Shown in pieces: positions 1 through 5,400 of a DNA stretch of 5,400 nucleotides (position 1 is the stretch's first letter; the number at the start of each line of letters is the position of its first letter). Under the pieces are notes generated by a model, which saw nothing but the letters and a program-made list of their open reading frames with translations, did no database searches and had not been told where the DNA came from. The translations under genes were made by a program, and so were the position numbers. The stretch comes from Gammaproteobacteria bacterium UBA3532. GTDB lineage: Bacteria > Pseudomonadota > Gammaproteobacteria > Enterobacterales > UBA3532. Location of the stretch: the NCBI GenBank assembly GCA_002376965.1, contig DFOV01000156.1, forward strand, positions 3,068 through 8,467, read 5' to 3'.

Positions 1-2
1 CC

Positions 3-3000
3 ACCAGTGAAGGAACCACCCAAATTAGCCTGAGTGTTGCGGATGGTGACACCACCGTATCCGCACAATTCCTGCTGACATTACGCCTAAGCAATCAGTC
101 ACCGGTTCTGGCACCGCTGGCAAACATGCAAATGCAGGAAGATCAGGCCCAGCTTAGTCTACCGCTGCTTATTAGTGACGATCAGCCCTTGAGCGAACTG
201 GTGGTGCAAGCGATTAGCACCAATCAACAGTTGGTATCGGCGTCTGGGCTGGTGCTCAATCTGCAAAGCACGCCCCCTGTCCTTAGCATCACCCCTGAGC
301 CTCAGGCGGCGGGTACAACATCCATTGAGGTCTCGGTGAGCGATGGCCAGTTTAGGGTGACGCAACGTTTCTTATTGCATGTTGTGGCAGTGAATGATCC
401 GCCAGTTGCCATTAATGATCGCTATGAAACAGCGGAAGACATTGCCATGCTCATTGACCTTCTGGCCAATGATACTGATGTGGAAGACAGCAGGCCGCAG
501 GCGGTTGAGATTGTCGAGCACCCTGCACATGGTGAGGTGGAAATACTCGTCAGCGGTCAACTGCGTTGGCAGCCAGCTGCGAATTATCATGGGGTCGATC
601 GGCTACGCTATCGCGCTCTGGATAGCAATGGCGGGCGTTCTGAAGTGGCTGAAGTCGTATTGGTGGTGTTAAGCGTCAACGATGCTCCACGCGCTGAAAG
701 CGACATGTATGCTTTGGTCAACGATCAGGTGGCGACATTGCAACCGCAGCTTAATGATAGCGATGTGGAAGGTCCGGTTCGTTTGGATGGCATCAGTGAG
801 CCGCCGTTGCATGGCTCTGCCACGTTTGATGCCGAACGTCAGCAAATCTACTACCAGCCCGCCGCTGATTATGTCGGCACCGATCGGTTCCGCTACCGTA
901 TTGTTGATGCCAGCGGTGCGACCACCAGCGCCGATGTGTCAATAACACTGTTTGCCGAGCAGCCTCCAAGCGAGCCGCTGGCCATCGTATCGACACCCAC
1001 TAAGCAAGCTCAGGTTGATGAGAGCTACCGTTACGCGATCACTACCAACCGCCCGGATGGTGAGCAACTGGTGCTTGATCTCGTGCAAGCACCCACCTGG
1101 GTAGTGGTAGAGCCTCAGGGTTTGGCCATCTCCGGCAAGCCCGCTGTGGCTGGTGAATATGACGTGGTGATCCGTCTCTCAGACAACGAAGAGCAGGTCG
1201 AGCAGCGATTTACACTGGTAGTGACCGAGCAGCTCCAGCTAGAAGCCACGTTGGTTCTGCAGCTGGAAAAAGCTTACATGTACGTTGGGGAAAGTGTCGA
1301 GGTCAATATGGCTTTGCAACTGCCCTTGGATTTCGCTGGTGAAAGTGATGACGTGTATGTCAAATTGGATCTATCGGGCGTTGCTAGCCTGACGCCTCCC
1401 CAGCATTGCCAACGCCAGGTGCAAAATACCCAGCGCAGTCAATGGCGCTGCCTGATGACACCGGGTCAAAGTTATGCAATGCCGCTGCTCAGCCAAGGGA
1501 TTGGGGATATTACCCTCAGGTTGTCGCTTGATGATGATAGCAAACCGCAATATCTCAATGCGCCAGCCCAGCGTCGTCAGGTGGTGTCGACAGAGTTTAT
1601 TGATCAATACCCCAGCGTCGAAATTGAGCAAAGCGGTGAGCAGGTGATTAGCCATGATATCAATCAGGATGGCTTGCCTGATATCCTATTACTGCAACAA
1701 GGCAGTGTGACCTTGTGTTTGCAACGTTCACCGCTCGATTTCCATTGTCAGGTGATGGCGACGGATAGTGTGCCGTATCATAGCTTACAGGTCGTTGGGC
1801 TTGATACGGGCGTCGGCATGCTGCTGTGTAGTCAGGAGATTGGTGCCTGTGATCTCTATGCGATTCGTCCGCCTGGTCAGGCGGTGCTAGTGACCAGCCT
1901 GGATGCACTAAATCCCTTATTCACTCAGGTGGGAGATATCAATCATGATCAGCAAGCCGACGTGCTGATTATAACTGCCTCTGGAGAGCATCTGCTCTAT
2001 ATTGCGACATCAGAAGGGCAGTTCGCCGCTCCTATCGTGGTGACCAATCCCAATACGCAGGCTGTGGTGATGGTAGATTTGGATGGCAACGGCGAGTTGG
2101 ATCTCATTTTCGCCAATGATGGGCACAACCAGCGCGTGATGAACCCGCTGACCCATCCCGAATCGTTTTGGTTTGAACGCAACGACGACAGCCGCTCAGT
2201 GGTTGCAACGGATCTAAATGGTGATGGCTTAAGCGATATCATTTTTGCCAATCACTATGATGCGGATTTAGGCGAGGGCGCGTCCAACGTGGTCTATACC
2301 CAGCAACCAGGCCAACAATTTGAGCCGCAAGATCTGGGGGATATGGACAGTGAGCGTGTGGTCATCACCGATGTGGATAGCGATGGTCACGATGACTTGC
2401 TCTTTATTAACAGCAACAACACCTACCAGGTATACCGTGATAATGGTGAATGGTTGCTCTATAACAGAATCATAGCCCCACCCGAGGGCTATGAAATCAA
2501 TCAGTTGGTCGATATCGATCGTGATGGTGATGATGATCTCATTGTGACCAAGCAGCAAAGTGGGGCGAGCCTGATCCTGCTAAATGAGAATGGCGTCTTC
2601 GGAGCCGCTGCGCCCTTGCAGCCATTGAGCATTGATATAGCCAAAGCGCCATCAATTGCCACTATTGGCGAAGAAGTACAACGGCACATCACCCTCTATC
2701 CGAATGCCGAAACTCAATTTCCGTTGCAAGTGACGCTGCAGGTCGGCAGTGGTGGCTATTTCACGTCGATTGCCAGCGAACAGGCTGAGTGCCAATGGGC
2801 CAGCGACATCCAAATTTATTGCTCCGTCGCACTGGCTACGACCAATAGCATAACCCTGGTCGTCGGCTACACCAGTGATAAGCCAAACGATGTCACTGGC
2901 AGCATTCAACTCATGCAAAGTGGCCAGTACCCACAGAGTCAGCTATTTGAGACTGTGAGTTTTAGTGAGGTATTGATTAGTGGGCGCAATGGCGGTGGTT

Positions 3001-3065
3001 CGATGGGCTGGTGGTTATGGCTCCTGCTATCTCTCGCGATTGGCCGACGTTGGTGGCGTATCTAG
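3..3065 (+). CDS. Large exported Ig/cadherin-like and FG-GAP repeat protein with GlyGly-CTERM tail (5' partial)
   Basis: Seen: the frame is open from the first full codon at 3 to TAG at 3063-3065 (1020 residues, numbered here from position 3), so the start is outside the window. The ATG at 126 lies inside a repeat without a ribosome binding site and is not the start. Domains in order: end of one cadherin/Ig-like repeat (1-40), a full one (about 41-133), two Big_17/Cadherin_5-like repeats (about 136-228 and 229-317), a He_PIG-like Ig domain (about 325-406), a Cys-pair Ig-like domain (about 414-530), an FG-GAP/VCBS propeller (about 540-870), a second Cys-pair Ig-like domain (about 875-990) and a GlyGly-CTERM tail (997-1020). 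All eight cysteines fall in close pairs (469/483, 572/582, 609/616, 930/940), which suits disulfides in an exported protein. Family knowledge: such proteins are surface adhesins or secreted factors. The partner is unknown, and no enzymatic domain is visible in this part. Confidence 0.93.
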   Translation, partial: TSEGTTQISLSVADGDTTVSAQFLLTLRLSNQSPVLAPLANMQMQEDQAQLSLPLLISDDQPLSELVVQAISTNQQLVSASGLVLNLQSTPPVLSITPEPQAAGTTSIEVSVSDGQFRVTQRFLLHVVAVNDPPVAINDRYETAEDIAMLIDLLANDTDVEDSRPQAVEIVEHPAHGEVEILVSGQLRWQPAANYHGVDRLRYRALDSNGGRSEVAEVVLVVLSVNDAPRAESDMYALVNDQVATLQPQLNDSDVEGPVRLDGISEPPLHGSATFDAERQQIYYQPAADYVGTDRFRYRIVDASGATTSADVSITLFAEQPPSEPLAIVSTPTKQAQVDESYRYAITTNRPDGEQLVLDLVQAPTWVVVEPQGLAISGKPAVAGEYDVVIRLSDNEEQVEQRFTLVVTEQLQLEATLVLQLEKAYMYVGESVEVNMALQLPLDFAGESDDVYVKLDLSGVASLTPPQHCQRQVQNTQRSQWRCLMTPGQSYAMPLLSQGIGDITLRLSLDDDSKPQYLNAPAQRRQVVSTEFIDQYPSVEIEQSGEQVISHDINQDGLPDILLLQQGSVTLCLQRSPLDFHCQVMATDSVPYHSLQVVGLDTGVGMLLCSQEIGACDLYAIRPPGQAVLVTSLDALNPLFTQVGDINHDQQADVLIITASGEHLLYIATSEGQFAAPIVVTNPNTQAVVMVDLDGNGELDLIFANDGHNQRVMNPLTHPESFWFERNDDSRSVVATDLNGDGLSDIIFANHYDADLGEGASNVVYTQQPGQQFEPQDLGDMDSERVVITDVDSDGHDDLLFINSNNTYQVYRDNGEWLLYNRIIAPPEGYEINQLVDIDRDGDDDLIVTKQQSGASLILLNENGVFGAAAPLQPLSIDIAKAPSIATIGEEVQRHITLYPNAETQFPLQVTLQVGSGGYFTSIASEQAECQWASDIQIYCSVALATTNSITLVVGYTSDKPNDVTGSIQLMQSGQYPQSQLFETVSFSEVLISGRNGGGSMGWWLWLLLSLAIGRRWWRI
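12..950 (+). repeat. Tandem cadherin/Ig-like repeats within the large exported protein
   Basis: Two repeat types follow each other. In the first, the motif GTT-x-I/S-x-x-SV-x-DG, followed a few residues later by QFLL/RFLL, occurs at base 12 and again at base 312, exactly 100 codons apart, so the window opens near the end of one copy. In the second type, the strand NYHGVDRLRYRALD (base 582) recurs as DYVGTDRFRYRIVD (base 867), 95 codons later. Each of these copies also has an N-D-x-D-V-E loop, and AVNDPP/SVNDAP linkers precede them. These Asp-rich linkers resemble the calcium-binding joints of cadherin-like bacterial adhesins. More copies probably lie upstream. The repeats have diverged in protein sequence, so this is an old duplication rather than a recent DNA-level one. 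Confidence 0.85.
1656..2552 (+). repeat. FG-GAP/VCBS calcium-loop repeats forming a probable seven-bladed beta-propeller
   Basis: Six D-x-D/N-x-D/N-G-x-x-D-hydrophobic loops are visible: DINQDGLPDI (base 1656), DINHDQQADV (1935), DLDGNGELDL (2076), DLNGDGLSDI (2211), DVDSDGHDDL (2370) and DIDRDGDDDL (2511). Spacing is 93, 47, 45, 53 and 47 codons. The double-length first gap holds a decayed copy near 1803 (GLDTGVGMLLC), giving seven units of about 47 residues, the blade number of integrin-alpha-like propellers. The second clear loop has Gln in place of the loop Gly. Loops of this kind bind calcium in integrin alpha and VCBS proteins. That these ones do so is inferred. Confidence 0.85.
2982..3062 (+). 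other. GlyGly-CTERM sorting signal (predicted rhombosortase substrate)
   Basis: The last residues read GRNGGGSMGWW, then a Leu/Trp-rich hydrophobic stretch, then a basic GRRWWRI end just before TAG. This is the three-part GlyGly-CTERM layout: a Gly-rich motif with a small residue and Gly before the helix, a single transmembrane helix and an Arg cluster. Family knowledge: the tail is cut by the rhomboid-like protease rhombosortase in the inner membrane, and the mature protein usually leaves by type II secretion, sometimes ending up lipid-anchored at the cell surface. Neither rhombosortase nor type II secretion genes lie in this window. The five Trp residues in the tail are more than I would expect. 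Confidence 0.85.
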
Positions 3066-3097
3066 CCCGACATCGCTCGGTGAAGGGTTATGCCTAG

Positions 3098-3131
3098 TTG
3101 AGAACACCAAGCAATGGGTCTAAGCTATAAA
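3098..3131 (+). promoter_or_regulatory. Possible weak promoter upstream of the hybrid kinase
   Basis: The spacer between the two large genes contains TTGAGA (3098-3103), a fair -35 match. TAAGCT follows at 17-base spacing (3121-3126) and matches the -10 consensus at only three of six positions. The better -10-like string TATAAA (3126-3131) sits 22 bases from TTGAGA, which is too far for sigma-70. The AT-rich stretch 3121-3141 just before the start is the only promoter-like context. If there is no promoter here, the kinase would be transcribed by read-through from the upstream gene, since no terminator separates them. Confidence 0.25.
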
Positions 3132-3162
3132 TATCAAATTTGAATGGTTGCTAATCAAACAA

Positions 3163-5253
3163 ATGAGCTACGATCCTGGCTTACTTATCAGTCCTCGGTA
3201 TTTTATTGCTGATCTTATTGATATAGATAAATTAACCGAGTTGCTGGAGCTCTATTCCAACGCGACCGGCATGGTTACTGCGTTGTTAGACTTGCAGGGC
3301 AACGTCTTGATAGCCACCAACTGGCAAGATTCCTGTACTCAATTTCACCGCAAAAATGAAACCACCTGTGCCAATTGTTTAGAGAGCGATACGGCACTCG
3401 CTAGTCAGCTAGCGGAAGGCAAGAGCTACAACGTGTATCGTTGTAAAAACGGGCTGGTGGATGTCGCAACCCCTGTTGTCATTGAAGGGCAGCATGTAGG
3501 CAACCTGTTTACTGGCCAATTCTTTTTTGAAAAGCCCAATTTAGAAGAATTTCGACAAAAAGCACGTCAGGTTGGGTTCGATGAAGACGATTATATTAAC
3601 GCGATTCAAAAGGTGCCGGTCTACAGTGAAGAAGAGATAGAAGCGCACTTTAAATTTTTGGTGAAGCTAGCGCAAATGATCGGTGAGTTGGGAGCAGCAA
3701 ATATTAAAGTGCAACAAGCTAACCGCGAGGTGACTCACAAGCACCAGCTCTTGTCCAGTTCATTTGCTCAGTTTGTTGAAATTGCGCCGATTGGTATTGT
3801 CAAAATCGATGGTGATAGCGGGCGTTTGCTGCTCACCAATGACGCTTTTATCAGTATGCTTGATATTGAACCGGATATCCTACTGACCAAAGCGTTGACT
3901 GATCTGGTGGTGCTGAGCGAGCAGCAAAGACTAAAAGACGCGTGGCGGCAGTTACCGTCTGAACATTCATTCGGCCCCTTAGAACTCAAATTTAAACGTA
4001 GTGATGACGCGCAGCTCAATGTGCTTTTGTATGCTGTGATGACTGAGGAGGCGTCGGGCGACCAGATTGTATGGGCGATTATCCAGAATATCACCCAAAC
4101 CAAGCAGCTTGAGGAGCGGCTAACCGATGCCCGAATGGCGGCAGAGTCAGCATCCAAAGCCAAGAGTGATTTTCTGGCCAATATGAGCCACGAAATTAGA
4201 ACCCCTATGAATGGCATCATGGGCACGTTGCAATTGCTTGATGGCAAAGTTACAGAATCGAAAAGTCAGGAGTTGGTGAGCAAGTCGCTTTACTCAGCAA
4301 AAGCGTTGTTAACCATCATTAATGACATTTTGGATTTCTCCAAGATCGAAGCGGGCAAGCTGTCATTAGAATCCATCCCTTTTTTGCTGACCGAGCTAAT
4401 AGACTCGGTGATGGCTGATTTACGCCTGCAAGCGGATAAAAAGCAGCTGACATTAGAATGTATTGTGGAGGATGCGATCCACGATAGCTGGCTAGGAGAT
4501 CCATTTCGGCTTCGGCAAGTGTTGCTAAACCTCGGCTCGAATGCCATTAAGTTTACCCATAACGGCACAGTAACCCTTAGTTTCAAACAATGTGCTTTGG
4601 ATAGCGCCACAGCGCTTCATATCAGCGTAGCGGATACTGGTATTGGCATGGATGAAGAGGGAATGAAAGCGGTATTCGAGCGCTTTGAACAGGCAGACAG
4701 CTCCACTACGCGACACTTTGGTGGAACCGGCCTTGGTATGGCAATTACCAAGCATTTGGTCGAGCTGATGGCTGGCAGCATTCAGGTTGCAAGCCAAAAG
4801 GGGCGCGGCACCACCTTTAGCGTAAATTTACCGCTTAAACAAACCGAGCAACAAGCGGTTGAACAGAGTGGTGAGCAAGGGCTTATCCCAAACCTGACAA
4901 GCAAATGCATTCTGGTTGCCGAAGACAATGAAATAAACCGCCTGGTCGTACTCAATATGCTGGAGCCGACCAACGCGACGGTTCACTTTGCCGTAGATGG
5001 TGAAAAGGCCGTAGCAAGCTATCAAAAATACCGGCCCGATCTGGTGCTAATGGATATCCAAATGCCCAATATGGATGGCATTGAAGCCTGCCGACAAATC
5101 AAAGCAATGAATGGCCGCGTTCCGGTTATTGCACTAACCGCCAGCGTCATGCGCGAAGATATCGAAAGTTACAGCAGCGCTGGGTTTGATGGCTATCTCG
5201 GCAAGCCAATGGACTTACCTTTGTTGTATAAGGCGCTTCATCAGGTAGTTTAG
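3163..5253 (+). CDS. Hybrid sensor histidine kinase with PocR and PAS sensory domains and a C-terminal receiver
   Basis: Role: senses a small ligand in the cytoplasm and starts a His-Asp phosphorelay. Domains (696 residues from ATG): PocR-type sensory domain (about 17-175; WQDSCTQFH, CANCLESD and YRCKNGL motifs, Cys58, 69, 72 and 94), a short helical linker, PAS (about 198-315), HisKA (about 333-400; H343 in MSHEIRTPMNG), HATPase (about 445-557; N-box N460, G1 D491-TGIG, F-box FERFEQAD, G2 G520-GTGLG) and a receiver (about 582-694; E587/D588, phospho-Asp D631, T659, K681). All catalytic residues are present. I see no signal peptide, membrane helix or HPt domain, so phosphate should pass to a separate HPt protein and regulator. 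Start: ATG 3163 is chosen over in-frame TTG 3148 (five residues longer); neither has a good Shine-Dalgarno, and an in-frame TAA at 3121 limits extension. Family knowledge: PocR domains are predicted to bind small hydrocarbon derivatives such as propanediol. The ligand here is unknown. Confidence 0.96.
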   Translation: MSYDPGLLISPRYFIADLIDIDKLTELLELYSNATGMVTALLDLQGNVLIATNWQDSCTQFHRKNETTCANCLESDTALASQLAEGKSYNVYRCKNGLVDVATPVVIEGQHVGNLFTGQFFFEKPNLEEFRQKARQVGFDEDDYINAIQKVPVYSEEEIEAHFKFLVKLAQMIGELGAANIKVQQANREVTHKHQLLSSSFAQFVEIAPIGIVKIDGDSGRLLLTNDAFISMLDIEPDILLTKALTDLVVLSEQQRLKDAWRQLPSEHSFGPLELKFKRSDDAQLNVLLYAVMTEEASGDQIVWAIIQNITQTKQLEERLTDARMAAESASKAKSDFLANMSHEIRTPMNGIMGTLQLLDGKVTESKSQELVSKSLYSAKALLTIINDILDFSKIEAGKLSLESIPFLLTELIDSVMADLRLQADKKQLTLECIVEDAIHDSWLGDPFRLRQVLLNLGSNAIKFTHNGTVTLSFKQCALDSATALHISVADTGIGMDEEGMKAVFERFEQADSSTTRHFGGTGLGMAITKHLVELMAGSIQVASQKGRGTTFSVNLPLKQTEQQAVEQSGEQGLIPNLTSKCILVAEDNEINRLVVLNMLEPTNATVHFAVDGEKAVASYQKYRPDLVLMDIQMPNMDGIEACRQIKAMNGRVPVIALTASVMREDIESYSSAGFDGYLGKPMDLPLLYKALHQVV

Positions 5254-5276
5254 GGGCGAGCCCTAAGTTATTTTTT
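5247..5276 (+). terminator. Rho-independent terminator of the hybrid kinase gene
   Basis: A perfect 6-bp stem TTAGGG (5250-5255) / CCCTAA (5261-5266) encloses the loop GCGAG. It extends outward by two G-T wobbles and one A-T pair to 5247/5269. A run of six T follows at 5271-5276 on the + strand. The stem overlaps the TAG stop codon at 5251-5253, so it sits directly at the end of the kinase gene. The opposite strand lacks a T-run, so it should act in one direction only. Confidence 0.75.
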
Positions 5277-5328
5277 AAGAAACGACGCTTCCTTCGTCTT
5301 ATAACCAAAACCCTAACACTAACACTTC

Positions 5329-5333
5329 AAGGA
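5329..5333 (+). promoter_or_regulatory. Ribosome binding site for an ORF starting at 5340
   Basis: AAGGA lies 6 bases before ATG at 5340, a good Shine-Dalgarno match and spacing, and clearly better than anything in front of the hybrid kinase. It suggests that translation begins at 5340. It follows a spacer (5277-5328) that contains a tandem CTAACA pair (5313-5324) and no obvious sigma-70 promoter. Confidence 0.5.
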
Positions 5334-5339
5334 AACCCC

Positions 5340-5396
5340 ATGTCGCATTGCAGAAATGCCATTGTTTTTAGTTTATCCGTCATTCCGCACCCCTAA
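5340..5396 (+). CDS. Short 18-residue ORF: possible leader peptide or disrupted start of the next gene
   Basis: From ATG 5340, preceded by a good AAGGA site, the frame encodes MSHCRNAIVFSLSVIPHP and stops at TAA 5394-5396. The stop overlaps another ATG (5396-5398), a stop-start overlap typical of translational coupling. No single amino acid dominates, so it is not a classic amino-acid attenuation leader. Alternatively the real gene starts at ATG 5356 in another frame (MPLFLVYPSFRTPNV, open to the window end) but with only a weak upstream site, or a frameshift broke a longer gene. I do not recognise the peptide, and the window ends too soon to decide. Confidence 0.3.
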   Translation: MSHCRNAIVFSLSVIPHP

Positions 5397-5400
5397 TGTC

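Noticed and set aside
126..128. ATG as the start of the large exported protein
   Set aside because: The same frame is open back to position 3 and encodes the end of a matching repeat there. The ATG lies mid-domain, has no ribosome binding site and is followed by no signal peptide.
159..2918. Several open frames of 60-96 codons on the minus strand and in other + frames inside the large gene
   Set aside because: They lie fully inside a frame with clear domain structure, show no recognisable motifs, and several owe their openness to the repeated Asp-rich codons.
3067..3080. Hairpin CCGA/TCGG just after the first gene as a terminator
   Set aside because: The stem is only 4 bp and no T-run follows on either side, so termination there is not supported.
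3768..4247. A 159-codon open frame on the minus strand inside the kinase gene
   Set aside because: It is antisense to the PAS and HisKA regions, which have intact family motifs. Its product is Ser-rich low-complexity sequence, as expected for an antisense shadow.
5278..5298. Second hairpin (GACG/CGTC) after the terminator
   Set aside because: The stem is 4 bp with a 7-base loop, extends only through mismatches and has no T-run on the + strand.
5313..5324. Tandem CTAACA pair as a regulatory repeat
   Set aside because: Two 6-base copies are too few to separate from chance, and I know of no regulator that binds this motif.
5327..5383. 18-codon minus-strand ORF starting at 5383 with an AGGGG-like site
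   Set aside because: It is short, matches nothing I recognise and overlaps the better-supported + strand start at 5340. It is probably chance.

Overview
The window looks like chromosomal DNA from a gammaproteobacterium of the Vibrio/Shewanella/Aeromonas/Alteromonadales type. This is inferred from a GlyGly-CTERM tail (a rhombosortase sorting signal concentrated in those groups) and a BarA/ArcB-style hybrid histidine kinase. The genus cannot be fixed from the sequence. Coding density is high and both large genes lie on the + strand. I see no RNA gene, insertion sequence, CRISPR array or phage-like module.

Positions 3-3065 hold the 3' part of a very large gene for an exported, modular surface or secreted protein. 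The reading frame is open to the left edge, so the true start lies outside the window. In order it encodes tandem cadherin/Ig-like repeats, a putative Ig (He_PIG-like) domain, a Cys-pair Ig-like domain, a calcium-loop FG-GAP/VCBS beta-propeller (six clear loops plus one decayed one, so probably seven blades), a second Cys-pair Ig-like domain, and a C-terminal GlyGly-CTERM tail.

Positions 3066-3162 are a short spacer with at most a weak promoter and no convincing terminator. Positions 3163-5253 (or 3148-5253 with a TTG start) encode a soluble hybrid sensor kinase, PocR-PAS-HisKA-HATPase-REC, with all phosphotransfer residues present, no membrane segment and no HPt domain. A Rho-independent terminator overlaps its stop codon and ends the transcription unit at about 5276.

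Positions 5277-5400 hold a second spacer and probably the start of the next gene or a short leader ORF, with a good ribosome binding site at 5329-5333. The reading frame there is ambiguous because the window ends.

How the two large genes relate is not shown by the sequence. They are codirectional and 82-97 bases apart, so co-transcription is possible. The kinase would sense a small cytoplasmic ligand and pass phosphate to an HPt protein and response regulator encoded elsewhere. I found no strong sign of a new multi-gene system. The most interesting points are the architecture of the exported protein and the unidentified ligand of the PocR kinase.
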